The notes beneath the pieces were generated by a model, which had not been told where the DNA came from, searched no databases, and saw nothing but the letters and a program-made list of their open reading frames with translations. The translations under genes were made by a program, and so were the position numbers. From contig CAILHZ010000019.1 in the NCBI GenBank assembly GCA_903834135.1, forward strand, positions 1 through 64,000: 64,000 nucleotides of DNA, given 5' to 3'. This document shows, piece after piece, positions 54,189 to 62,432 of this stretch. Within the stretch, counting starts at the first letter, position 1. Every line of letters begins with the position of its first letter. Source of the DNA: an uncultured Opitutia bacterium (GTDB taxonomy: Bacteria; Verrucomicrobiota; Verrucomicrobiia; Opitutales; Opitutaceae).

Positions 54189-55460
54189 ATGAGCCAGCCG
54201 AGGGTAGTTATTTCGGGATTAGGCTTCATTACGAGTATAGGCAATTCACATAAATGTGTAAGCGAAAGTCTTCGCTTCATGCGTTCAGGTATTGAATCTA
54301 TCGAATTTATTTCGGGAGTAAAATTACCTATAACATTAGCGGGAACAGTTAAGGGGTTTGATACACATGCTGCAACTTGGGCTGGCTGGTTGTGGCCGCA
54401 TGGCTATAATTTTAGTAGAGATTCACTACGTACTATGCCTCCGCATGGACTTTATGCATTGTGTGCAACAGAGCAAATGGTGGCAGATGCTAAACTTAGT
54501 CCTGCTGAATTAGCATCAGATGAGACAGCTCTTTTTTGTAGTTCAGGGGGGTCTCCTAAATTACTCAGGCAATATCTTAATCAGATTATTGATTCAAATG
54601 GGCAGCGCGTTTCCCCTGCGAGTATAGTCAGTACTATCGCCGGAACGCTTAATTTTAATCTCTCAGCACACTATCATATTCGAGGTGCTGTAGCTGGATT
54701 TTCATCTGCATGTGCTTCAACAACACAAGCGCTAGGCTATGGTTTTGATGAAATTAGGTTAGGCAGACATAAACGCGTTATCGTAGTGGGAGCAGAAGAA
54801 GTTGGGTTAGAAGCAACATATGGTTTTCACGGTATGCGCGCATTATCTCGTCAGTGCGATCCTCTGCAGGCCTCTCGACCTTTTGATAAGAAAAGAGACG
54901 GCTTTGTGGCAACGGGTGGCAGTGTGGCACTTGTGTTAGAAGATATAGAAACTGCGATTAAACGAGGAGCACCAATCTACGCTGAAGTACTTGGCTGGGG
55001 CCAAGCAGGAGATGGTCATAATCCTGCAATTTCTGATCCTGAAGGTCTTGGGTTAGCAACAGCTATGAAACGAGCCCTGAAGGCTGCTCAACTCGAGCCT
55101 GGTTTAATCGACTATGTGAATGCTCACGCAACATCAACTCCTGCTGGAGATGCATCTGAGGCCAAAGCCCTTAAATCTGTATTTACTAGCTCTGGTGCAA
55201 ATCCAAAAATAAGCAGTACTAAAGCGCTTACGGGCCATGGTCTGTCTATGTCAGGGGTAATGGAGACTGCCTTTTGTGCATTAGCTTTGAAGGAAGCCTT
55301 CATGCCTGCTTCAGCTAATATCACAGAACTTGATCCGGTGTGTGAGGGATTAAGAATTATTCAATCTACTCAAAATATTGCAGCGCGCTACATCCTTAAA
55401 AATAGTAGCGGCTTTGGCGGCAGTAATGTGAGTCTAGTGCTCGGTAAAGCAGAATTCTAA
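54189..55460 (+). CDS. Beta-ketoacyl-ACP synthase (FabF-like)
   Basis: A 423-residue condensing enzyme with the Cys-His-His triad: Cys175 (SSACASTTQ), His313 (VNAHATSTPAGD) and His350 (TKALTGHGLSMSG). The C-terminus has the Gly loop NSSGFGGSNVS. It would extend an ACP-bound acyl chain by decarboxylative condensation with malonyl-ACP. It starts nine bases after the ACP gene, and no ketoreductase, dehydratase or acyltransferase gene is in the operon. That means either a single condensation or sharing with the housekeeping fatty acid machinery. Confidence 0.92.
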   Translation: MSQPRVVISGLGFITSIGNSHKCVSESLRFMRSGIESIEFISGVKLPITLAGTVKGFDTHAATWAGWLWPHGYNFSRDSLRTMPPHGLYALCATEQMVADAKLSPAELASDETALFCSSGGSPKLLRQYLNQIIDSNGQRVSPASIVSTIAGTLNFNLSAHYHIRGAVAGFSSACASTTQALGYGFDEIRLGRHKRVIVVGAEEVGLEATYGFHGMRALSRQCDPLQASRPFDKKRDGFVATGGSVALVLEDIETAIKRGAPIYAEVLGWGQAGDGHNPAISDPEGLGLATAMKRALKAAQLEPGLIDYVNAHATSTPAGDASEAKALKSVFTSSGANPKISSTKALTGHGLSMSGVMETAFCALALKEAFMPASANITELDPVCEGLRIIQSTQNIAARYILKNSSGFGGSNVSLVLGKAEF

Positions 55461-55469
55461 ACACTGACA

Positions 55470-56345
55470 ATGTCACTTTCTTTTGCACTGCGTCCTCCAA
55501 GCGGTAAGATCGTTCAACATTTAGATTACGGCATTATTATGCCTGGGACTAATGGTAAAGCCTTTATATTGATTCACGGACTTACGGGTGCTCCTAATGA
55601 AATGAGTTTCATTGCATGGTATCTTAATTCAGAGGGCTACACGGTGCATTGTCCAAGACTTGCCCATCACGGAGAACCAATGCAGGTGATTAAAGAAGCT
55701 AACTGGGAAGAATTTTACGTTAGTGTAAAAGATTGTTTTTTAAATTTAAAAAAAACCTATTCCCAAGTGTATGTCGGAGGTTTATCGATGGGAGCCCTTC
55801 TTGCTCTTTTACTTGCTGCAGAGTTTCCTGCTGAAGTTGCTGGAGTGAGTTGTTTGTCGCCTACATTTTTCTATGATGGATGGAATGTACCTTGGTATCA
55901 AAGGCTGCTTCCTTTAGTTGCTCGTACAGGGTTAGGCCGCTATTTTTATTTTAAAGAAAAACCACCTTATGGTTTAAAAAGTGAGAGGCTTAGAGAGAAA
56001 GTACATCAGTATTATCAACACGCATCACTCTCTGAGTTGAATGAGGTAGATAAATTGGGGTACCCTTACTTCCCGGTACGTCTTTTAGTGCAGCTACAGC
56101 AATTGGTGGACTACGTGACTCCTCGATTATCCCAGGTTAATTGTCCGTGTCAGGTTATTCAGGCAAGACATGATGACATGAGTAGTCCAAAGAATGCAGA
56201 ATTTGTGAATGCCCAAGTCGCATCTGTGAGAAAAGAAATTTTCTATTTAGAAAATTCTTATCATGTTATTACCGCCGATCAGGAGCGGGGTAAAGTGGGA
56301 GCTCGTATACTTGAATTTTTTGCACAGGAGGTTTCTAGTGCCTAA
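55470..56345 (+). CDS. Alpha/beta hydrolase, carboxylesterase/monoacylglycerol lipase-like
   Basis: A 291-residue cytosolic serine hydrolase: oxyanion region LIHGLTGAPNEM, nucleophile elbow YVGGLSMGALLAL, acid QARHDDMSSP and His in NSYHVITAD. It fits the Est30/lipase group that acts on acyl esters. In the operon it might release the acyl product from ACP (thioesterase-like) or hydrolyse an ester intermediate. Its end overlaps the next gene by eight bases. Confidence 0.88.
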   Translation: MSLSFALRPPSGKIVQHLDYGIIMPGTNGKAFILIHGLTGAPNEMSFIAWYLNSEGYTVHCPRLAHHGEPMQVIKEANWEEFYVSVKDCFLNLKKTYSQVYVGGLSMGALLALLLAAEFPAEVAGVSCLSPTFFYDGWNVPWYQRLLPLVARTGLGRYFYFKEKPPYGLKSERLREKVHQYYQHASLSELNEVDKLGYPYFPVRLLVQLQQLVDYVTPRLSQVNCPCQVIQARHDDMSSPKNAEFVNAQVASVRKEIFYLENSYHVITADQERGKVGARILEFFAQEVSSA

Positions 56346-57018
56346 AGCATTTAATACCGAGTATCTGCTTTACATTGATTTTGATAATACGATATCGCGT
56401 GGAGATGTGCTGGATAGCGTCGTAGAAAAATTTGCAGAAGGCACTGTATGGCAGGTGCTCGAAAATGAATGGGCAAGCGGTAAAATAGGGGCTAGGGCAT
56501 GTCTAGATGGGCAACTACGTTCTATTAAAGCAACGTCTGAGGCACTAGCATCTCATTTAGACTCTATTATAATTGACCCTGGTTTTGCGCAGATTTTAAA
56601 GGTCACACACGAGCATAATATCGAAACGGCTATTTTAAGTGATAATTTTGACCTGATTTTGAACCCTATTTTGAAACGTTTTGGGTTCTCGCATATCGCC
56701 TGTTATTCAAACCATTTAGAGCGCAGTGGGGAAACGTTTATCCCCTCATTTCCCTACTGGAATAAGGACTGTCCTGGGTGCGCCCACTGTAAAAAGACGC
56801 ATTTTATCCCCAGGGGTGAGGACGTGCGTAAAGTCATCTATATAGGCGATGGCAGATCAGATATTTGTCCTTCCCTTAATTCAGACATCGTATTTGCCAA
56901 AGATAGTCTTTTAGCCTATTTTACTAAGTCAGGTTTAAGCTGCATACCTTATAACGACCTGACGGAAGTCGCAGAAAAGTTAACACACCTCATCTATGAC
57001 AACATCACTACCCACTAA
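56338..57018 (+). CDS. HAD-superfamily phosphatase, MtnX-like
   Basis: A 226-residue phosphatase. The start is GTG at 56338, supported by a strong AGGAGG (56326-56331) six bases upstream, rather than the longer frame from 56263. The catalytic DFDNTISRGDV gives the D-x-D-x-T motif, ILSDNFD follows as motif II, and YIGDGRSDICPS is the acidic motif IV. The Cys cluster CPGCAHCKKTHF resembles the metal-binding insertion of MtnX-like enzymes. In a methionine-salvage setting MtnX dephosphorylates an enediol, but no other salvage genes are here, so a pathway-specific phosphate ester is more likely. Confidence 0.85.
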   Translation: MPKAFNTEYLLYIDFDNTISRGDVLDSVVEKFAEGTVWQVLENEWASGKIGARACLDGQLRSIKATSEALASHLDSIIIDPGFAQILKVTHEHNIETAILSDNFDLILNPILKRFGFSHIACYSNHLERSGETFIPSFPYWNKDCPGCAHCKKTHFIPRGEDVRKVIYIGDGRSDICPSLNSDIVFAKDSLLAYFTKSGLSCIPYNDLTEVAEKLTHLIYDNITTH

Positions 57019-58405
57019 TCTAAATAAAGGCGCATTATCTGAAGAAGAGCTTCTTAAGTTAGAAGCCAACTACTGTTCCTGGGGGGATACTGTTCATTAT
57101 GCCAAAGAATTAAATTTTTTTAGCGAAGCTAAAGGCAGCTTTTTGTATGATAGACGCGGTAATGAATTCTTAGATCTTCAGATGTGGTATTCAGCTGCGA
57201 ATTTCGGCTACCGAAATCCATTGCTTAACGATGCCTTAAAAAAGCAAATAGATGTGCTACCGCAATTAGCATGTCAGTATTTACATGAAGATCGTGTGCT
57301 TCTTGCTACAAAGCTTGCTCAGAAGATCGAAAAAAAGTTCGGTGTTAAAGGACGTATTCATTTTAATGTTGGTGGTGCCTCAGCCATTGAGGATGCCATG
57401 AAGGTCGTACGCAACCATACAGGCAAGAATCATACCTTTGCTTTCATGGGTGGCTATCATGGCAGAACACTGGGAGCTACATCGATTACTTCTAGTTACC
57501 GCTACCGTGAAAGGTTTGGTCATTTCGGAGACCGTGCTAATTTCATTCCATATCCTTACTGCTTTCGTTGTCATTTAGGCCTGAAACCAGAGACTTGCGG
57601 AACGGCTTGCTTAGGACAGTTTGAAAAAATGTTTGAATCGGAGTATTACTCAGTAGTAAATCCGAAGAATAACAAGAGTGAGTACGGCGCTTTCTTTATT
57701 GAGCCCGTTCAAGCTACAGGTGGCTACATAGTACCACCGATGAATTACTTCAAGGATCTTAAAAAGACCTTAGATAAGTATGGTATTCTCTTAGTGGTTG
57801 ATGAAATCCAGATGGGCTTTTACCGAACCGGTAAATTTATGTCTATTGAGCATTTCGATGTTGTACCTGACGTGATCGTTTTAGGTAAGGCAATGACGAA
57901 TGGCTTAAATCCAATTTCAGCTATCTGGGCCAGAGAGGATCTGATTTCTCCTCAGGTGTTCCCACCTGGCTCGACGCATTCAACTTTCTCTGCAAATCCA
58001 CTAGGCACCGCGACTGCGCTCGCTGTCATGGACTTAATTGAAAGTGAGGATTTTGAAGCACGTGTGATGAAAACAGGCGCTTATTTCCTTAACAAATTAC
58101 AGGAATTAAAATCACGTCATAAGCAGATTGGTCACGTTGAAGGACTTGGTCTCGCACTAAGAATGGAAATGTGCACCGATGACGGCCATACGCCAAATCG
58201 TGCTTTAACAGACGATATTATGAATATCGGACTTGAGGGTAAGCTCACTAAGGGAGGTAAGACTAAGGGTCTTATTCTTGATATTGGTGGCTACTACAAG
58301 AATGTGTTCACCTTAGCTCCATCGCTTTACATCACAGAACAAGAAATTGATCTAGGTATAGCGCTTTTTGAAGAAGCGCTTATTCGGGCTTTAGCAAAGA
58401 AGTAA
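56996..58405 (+). CDS. Class III aminotransferase, PLP-dependent
   Basis: A 469-residue fold-type I aminotransferase of the 4-aminobutyrate/ornithine/diaminobutyrate group. Motifs include HFNVGGASAIEDAMKVVRN, FMGGYHGRTLGATSIT, the Cys-rich YCFRCHLGLKPETCGTACL, VVDEIQMGFYRTGKF with the PLP-binding Asp, and the Schiff-base Lys in VLGKAMTNGLNPIS. It would transfer an amino group to a terminal aldehyde or ketone. Its start lies 23 bases inside the phosphatase gene. It converges with the GNAT gene, overlapping by 26 bases. Confidence 0.92.
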   Translation: MTTSLPTNLNKGALSEEELLKLEANYCSWGDTVHYAKELNFFSEAKGSFLYDRRGNEFLDLQMWYSAANFGYRNPLLNDALKKQIDVLPQLACQYLHEDRVLLATKLAQKIEKKFGVKGRIHFNVGGASAIEDAMKVVRNHTGKNHTFAFMGGYHGRTLGATSITSSYRYRERFGHFGDRANFIPYPYCFRCHLGLKPETCGTACLGQFEKMFESEYYSVVNPKNNKSEYGAFFIEPVQATGGYIVPPMNYFKDLKKTLDKYGILLVVDEIQMGFYRTGKFMSIEHFDVVPDVIVLGKAMTNGLNPISAIWAREDLISPQVFPPGSTHSTFSANPLGTATALAVMDLIESEDFEARVMKTGAYFLNKLQELKSRHKQIGHVEGLGLALRMEMCTDDGHTPNRALTDDIMNIGLEGKLTKGGKTKGLILDIGGYYKNVFTLAPSLYITEQEIDLGIALFEEALIRALAKK

Positions 58406-59570
58406 GCTCGGCCTTAGGGTGAGCCTTTAAATAGTAAGCTAAATCGGCATCCAGTGACTTCCATGTTACTTGGCTGCCGATTTTTTTATAAATAAAATTA
58501 ATCACGCTGTTTTGGTGGCGTACATGATTATATAGAGGTATCAGCGTGTGCCCTAGGTCTAGCTTTGCTCGGTAGCCTGTTTGGCCACTTTGTATTTCCG
58601 TAGCTCCCTCGTTGCAGGCAGCTTCAATAGCGGCTTCGAATAAACGGAAATACAAAAATGTTTTACCTGCTCTTGAATAATCAATACCGATAAATTTATT
58701 GATGAAGCGCTTACCAATTACAAAACCGAGCATAAAGGTGACAAGTTTACCGGTCGCAGCTTCGCGTTGAAGGATAAAACGACTCTGCTCTGCTAAACTG
58801 ATCTGCTTAAAAAAAGTTATATCTAAGCGCTCAAATTTAGTACTCCCTTTTTCGTACGTTTGCAGAAATAAAGAGAAGATCTCAGTTAATTCACTTTCCG
58901 ATGGATTAGAGATAACTGTAGTAACAAGAGGAAGGACTTCGTTTGAGCGTCTTAATTTCTTAAGTAAATTATGCCGGTGCGACGAGGAGAGACCTCCTAT
59001 ATAGGCATCTTTTGTTGACTCAGGAATTAAGACTACGGTTCCTGGGTAACTAGGGAGTGTGAAGAAACCTGATTTTTCACACTGGGAGTTTAAGCTATGG
59101 ATGTCAGATTTCTCAAAGTCTTTAAAAACAAGCATTGGTGCCTTCAGTGCTACAGCTTCTTTTTTACAGGCAAAAATGATACTCGCAGTAAAATCGGTAA
59201 GATTTAAACCCTCACGTAATCCAATAGTGCCACTGTCTGAACAGGGTGAGCCAATAAATAATGTTCTTTGATAGCCGACACGAGGAATGATTCGAGCTAA
59301 CTGCTTAAGTGGCCAAGCAACAATTGCTGGTGCAACCAAACTTAAAGGTACGTTATGTACAAAGCAGGGTATAATTCCTACATTATTACCTTCGTATTCA
59401 ATAAGCCCGTAGAAAAACGTAAATTGATCTTCCAGTTTACTGTTCTCAAGTGCTTTGTACCAGAATTGGCCTTCCAAAGGAGCTCTAAAACAACTCTGCC
59501 ACAGTTCAGAATCAAGAACCTCGTGGGTTTCTTTAAACGTAATCTTTAACGCTGATAAATTAAGCGCCAT
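58380..59570 (-). CDS. GNAT/FemAB-like acyltransferase
   Basis: A 396-residue protein resembling the CelD/BcsL and FemAB-type GNAT tandem proteins (Acetyltransf_6 region about residues 160-320). Typical are SHRHNLLKKLRRSNEV with a basic helix, and FIGIDYSRAGKTFLYFRLFEAAIEAA with GATEIQSGQTGYRAKLDLG. Such enzymes transfer acyl or aminoacyl groups to amines. The start at 59570 is preferred as it leaves one base after the upstream stop; an earlier in-frame start at 59591 overlaps it. It faces the aminotransferase gene, so it may acylate that operon's amine product (inference). Confidence 0.72.
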   Translation of the reverse strand: MALNLSALKITFKETHEVLDSELWQSCFRAPLEGQFWYKALENSKLEDQFTFFYGLIEYEGNNVGIIPCFVHNVPLSLVAPAIVAWPLKQLARIIPRVGYQRTLFIGSPCSDSGTIGLREGLNLTDFTASIIFACKKEAVALKAPMLVFKDFEKSDIHSLNSQCEKSGFFTLPSYPGTVVLIPESTKDAYIGGLSSSHRHNLLKKLRRSNEVLPLVTTVISNPSESELTEIFSLFLQTYEKGSTKFERLDITFFKQISLAEQSRFILQREAATGKLVTFMLGFVIGKRFINKFIGIDYSRAGKTFLYFRLFEAAIEAACNEGATEIQSGQTGYRAKLDLGHTLIPLYNHVRHQNSVINFIYKKIGSQVTWKSLDADLAYYLKAHPKAELTSLLKPE

Positions 59571-59571
59571 G

Positions 59572-59910
59572 TTACAAAGAGACCAAAGCACTTCCGATTA
59601 CAATACTCGCTATGCCTAGCCAGCGAATCGTTGTTATTTTTTCTTTTAAATAAAAGTGAGAAAGTAGTGCTACTGCTACAAAGCATAGGCTTCCGATTGG
59701 GAAAGCTACACTCACATCCAAGTTGTTAAGAGCAATTGTATAGAATCCTATTTCAAGACAGTAAAGTATGACTCCTAAGGTTAGCCATAATTTAGGCCTT
59801 ACTGGTTTAACTACGTTACTGGTAGCTCCCTGTTTAAGGCAAAGCTGAGCCAAGCTTTCTATAAGTACTGCTAAAATTAAAATCGCTAAACCAAATGCGT
59901 GCGAACTCAT
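59572..59910 (-). CDS. Small EamA/SMR-type transporter subunit 2
   Basis: A 112-residue inner membrane protein with four predicted helices (AFGLAILILAVLIESLAQLCLKQGA, KLWLTLGVILYCLEIGFYTI, VAFPIGSLCFVAVALLSHF, and WLGIASIVIGSALVSL). It has the SMR/EmrE-like pattern with a Glu in helix 1 and a GSLCFVAV stretch in helix 3. It overlaps the preceding SMR gene by four bases and probably forms a heterodimer with it, like ArnE/ArnF or EbrAB. Confidence 0.8.
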   Translation of the reverse strand: MSSHAFGLAILILAVLIESLAQLCLKQGATSNVVKPVRPKLWLTLGVILYCLEIGFYTIALNNLDVSVAFPIGSLCFVAVALLSHFYLKEKITTIRWLGIASIVIGSALVSL

Positions 59911-60305
59911 AGCGTTGTTTGAGCTTTAGTTCTACTAACTAAAAAAACACCACCTAAGATAAACAAAATGCCAACAGTATGACTAAGTGAGACTTTTTCA
60001 TGGAGTAAAAGACTTGAGCAAGTAAGTACTGATACATAGCTCAGTGCAGTCATCGGTTGTGCAAAGCTTAAGTCGATTAAGGCTAGAACCTTAATCCAGT
60101 TTAAAAGCTGTAAACAGAAAAATCCCATAGCTACATAAAAGTAGCGGCTAGCGAGGGCACTTAAGGCAAGTGTCCTAAAAGATCCATCATGGGGAGCAGA
60201 AGAGGCTGCTAACTTCCATGTAATTTGAATCACTGTATCGAGGATTATAGCTGCTATAATCCCGAGGCTAGCTGCTTTGGGAAACTTGGGCTTAAGTGTT
60301 GGCAC
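59907..60305 (-). CDS. Small EamA/SMR-type transporter subunit 1
   Basis: A 132-residue four-helix inner membrane protein of the same fold. Helix 1 is SLGIIAAIILDTVIQITWKLAA, helix 2 YFYVAMGFFCLQLLNWIKV, helix 3 QPMTALSYVSVLTCSSLLL, and helix 4 TVGILFILGGVFLVSRT. The helix-1 Glu of EmrE is replaced by Asp/Gln. It is the first gene of the minus-strand operon SMR1-SMR2-GNAT. Paired small transporters of the ArnE/ArnF kind flip lipid-linked amino sugars, so export of an acyl-amine product is one option. Confidence 0.78.
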   Translation of the reverse strand: MPTLKPKFPKAASLGIIAAIILDTVIQITWKLAASSAPHDGSFRTLALSALASRYFYVAMGFFCLQLLNWIKVLALIDLSFAQPMTALSYVSVLTCSSLLLHEKVSLSHTVGILFILGGVFLVSRTKAQTTL

Positions 60306-60390
60306 GCTGGAAAGTGACGCTTTTTATATTAGCTAACCCCTGAGGGGAGGCTATTTTAAGCCTTTTTATAACTTAATCGCATCTTCAGTG

Positions 60391-60463
60391 GCTGCCCGAC
60401 CTGGATTCGAACCAGAACTAGACGAGTCAAAGTCGTCTGTGCTGCCATTACACCATCAGGCAA
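60391..60463 (-). tRNA. tRNA-Gln (anticodon TTG)
   Basis: On the minus strand a 73-base cloverleaf begins TTGCCTGATGGTGTAATGG, has the anticodon arm ACGACTTTGACTCGT with anticodon TTG and ends with T-arm CTGGTTCGAATCCAG and acceptor CGGGCAG plus discriminator C. The first pair is U-G. CCA is not encoded. It is upstream of, and codirectional with, the SMR gene. Confidence 0.95.
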
Positions 60464-60583
60464 TTACTGAACTTAACATGGTGCCTTTAGTAGGCTGCTG
60501 GTCAAGGTAGTAAGTTATCAAAAGGAGCACGATCTACGGTTGAAAAAATCTTAATTTAGGAGGTTAATAGCTGAAACTACTTG

Positions 60584-61891
60584 ATGGCACCTATCCCTGA
60601 CTCTAAAGCCGGTCCTAAACGCGCCCTCCTAGTAGGCGTCCAAACCCCTGACATGCCGGATGGAGAAGCCGATGAATTACTGCTGGAGTTGCAGGAATTA
60701 GTAGAAAATCTGCATTTTGAGGTGGTTGACTGTTTATTAGTTAACTTAAAGCGCACTACGCCTGCATTTTATACCGGACAGGGTAAGGCTCAGGAGATCT
60801 CGGAATTGGCTAAAGAGCTCGAGGCTGATGTAATCGTGTTTGATTCGGCTTTGTCTCCAGCTCAACAACGCAATTGGGAAAAACTGGCCGAACGTGCGGT
60901 AATTGATCGCCAGGAAGTTATTTTAGAAGTCTTTGCTGATCGTGCACATACCCGTGAAGCAGGACTTCAAGTTGCCCTTGCTCGACTTGAATATTCTCTT
61001 CCACGATTAACCCGTGCCTGGACGCATTTGTCACGTCAAAGAGGTGCAGGCAGTATGGGTGGTGAAGGTGAAACTCAGCTTGAACAAGATAGACGTGTTG
61101 TTCGTGACCGTATTACGCATTTAAAACAGGAGTTAGTCTCTGTTGTAAAACAACGTGATGTGCAAAGACGCAAAAGACAGCGTGTGCCTGTTCCTACTGC
61201 AGCGATTGTCGGTTATACGAATGCAGGTAAGTCGTCTCTTTTAAATGCAATGACTGGTTCTACTGTTTTAGCAGAAGACAAATTATTTGCTACTCTAGAT
61301 CCCACAACTCGGCAGATGGATTTACCTGGGAATGGTAAAGTGCTTGTGACGGATACGGTAGGATTTATTCGCCGTTTACCTCACGGTCTTGTCGAATCAT
61401 TTAAAGCAACACTTGAAGAAGTCGTTGTCGCAGACTTTCTAATGCATGTGCTAGATGTCACTAGTCCTCACTGGGAAAAGCATCATGCTACAACACTCAG
61501 TGTGCTAGAGGAGTTAGGTGCTTTAGGTAGACCTATTATCACTGTGTTTAATAAAGCAGATGTCGCTACAGGTTTGGATATTGCTGAAGCACGCAAGATT
61601 GTTCCTGATGCATTTTTTGTTAGTGCTAAAACCGGTAAGGGACTGCCTCAACTTATTGAGCGCTGCAGTGAATTATGCGCAGGTTCAGATTTGCAGCATA
61701 ATTTACTTATTCCTCATACACGCTATGATCTTGTGGCACGCTTAAGACGTGTTGGTAGTATTTTAGAGGAAGATCATCAAGAAGAAGGTGTACTCATTGA
61801 GTGTCGTTTTCCTCCTGCACAGCTGCGTTATTTTGAATCGTTTATCGTGGTGGAAGCACCAAAAAAGAAATCGAAAAAAGCTACTAAGTAG
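60584..61891 (+). CDS. hflX: GTPase HflX
   Basis: A 435-residue ribosome-associated GTPase, usual length, involved in ribosome splitting or recycling under stress. The N-terminal domain (about 1-190) has YTGQGKAQEISEL and the glycine-rich RQRGAGSMGGEGETQLEQDRR; the G domain shows AIVGYTNAGKSSLLNAMTG (G1), LDPTTRQMDLP, DTVGFIRRLPHGLVESFKAT and FNKAD. The ATG at 60584 is preferred over the preceding in-frame TTG. An AGGAGG lies about 20 bases upstream, too far for a normal ribosome site. The C-terminus is Lys-rich. Confidence 0.95.
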   Translation: MAPIPDSKAGPKRALLVGVQTPDMPDGEADELLLELQELVENLHFEVVDCLLVNLKRTTPAFYTGQGKAQEISELAKELEADVIVFDSALSPAQQRNWEKLAERAVIDRQEVILEVFADRAHTREAGLQVALARLEYSLPRLTRAWTHLSRQRGAGSMGGEGETQLEQDRRVVRDRITHLKQELVSVVKQRDVQRRKRQRVPVPTAAIVGYTNAGKSSLLNAMTGSTVLAEDKLFATLDPTTRQMDLPGNGKVLVTDTVGFIRRLPHGLVESFKATLEEVVVADFLMHVLDVTSPHWEKHHATTLSVLEELGALGRPIITVFNKADVATGLDIAEARKIVPDAFFVSAKTGKGLPQLIERCSELCAGSDLQHNLLIPHTRYDLVARLRRVGSILEEDHQEEGVLIECRFPPAQLRYFESFIVVEAPKKKSKKATK

Positions 61892-61945
61892 GCTTATTTA
61901 TTCTCATTTCTGTAAACCCCCAAAACTAATAATCCCAAAAAACAT

Positions 61946-62371
61946 ATGAATAAAATATTAAATGTAAGCTTCATTCCTAAGAGTTCCGATTTCGGACTAC
62001 TTATTTTAAGGCTATTTATTGGCCTTGATATGTTGTTTAATCACGGCCTTGCAAAACTTCAAAATTTCTCAGCTATGGTCGGTATGTTTGGAAATCCTGG
62101 TATGGATGTGCTGCATCTGGGTGGTGGTATAACCGCTACACTCGTTGTTGTAGCTGAAGTTCTTGCTTCCGCTATGCTCGTACTTGGTATTGCAACACGA
62201 CTATCTGCTTTGATTTTTTCAATCAATATGGCTGTTGCATTTTTTGGTGTTCACCATGCTTCTCTTGCACAAGGCCCACATTCCGGTGAGATTGCATTTC
62301 TCTATCTAGCAGGATCACTTACACTGCTCTTCGCAGGTTCTGGCCGCTTTGCTTTAAGCAAGTCGGAATAA
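61946..62371 (+). CDS. DoxX-family membrane protein
   Basis: A 141-residue protein with about four membrane helices: LLILRLFIGLDMLFNHGLAKL, GGITATLVVVAEVLASAMLV, SALIFSINMAVAFFGVHHA and IAFLYLAGSLTLLFAGSG. The opening R-L-x-x-G-x-x-x-x-x-H-G-x-x-K-L and the F-A-G-[SA]-G-R-[FW] end match DoxX/DoxD-type proteins. The function is not settled; several are linked to thiosulfate oxidation or redox stress. It is 54 bases after hflX. Confidence 0.85.
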   Translation: MNKILNVSFIPKSSDFGLLILRLFIGLDMLFNHGLAKLQNFSAMVGMFGNPGMDVLHLGGGITATLVVVAEVLASAMLVLGIATRLSALIFSINMAVAFFGVHHASLAQGPHSGEIAFLYLAGSLTLLFAGSGRFALSKSE

Positions 62372-62398
62372 GAATCTAGGTTAGCTTAACGTTTTAAT

Positions 62399-62432
62399 AA
62401 AGGGCCTTAGGTCTTAATGACCTTGGCCCTTT
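62399..62432. terminator. Bidirectional terminator between convergent genes
   Basis: AAAGGGCC (62399-62406) and GGCCCTTT (62425-62432) form the outer stem, with an inner GGTC/GACC pair and T-runs on both strands. The stop codon of the leftward gene (62416-62414) lies in the loop. Confidence 0.88.

Noticed and set aside
60309-60370. CCCC-TGA-GGGG hairpin as a terminator
   Set aside because: The T-run is on the plus strand, but no plus-strand gene ends here; it gives no good terminator for the leftward tRNA transcript.
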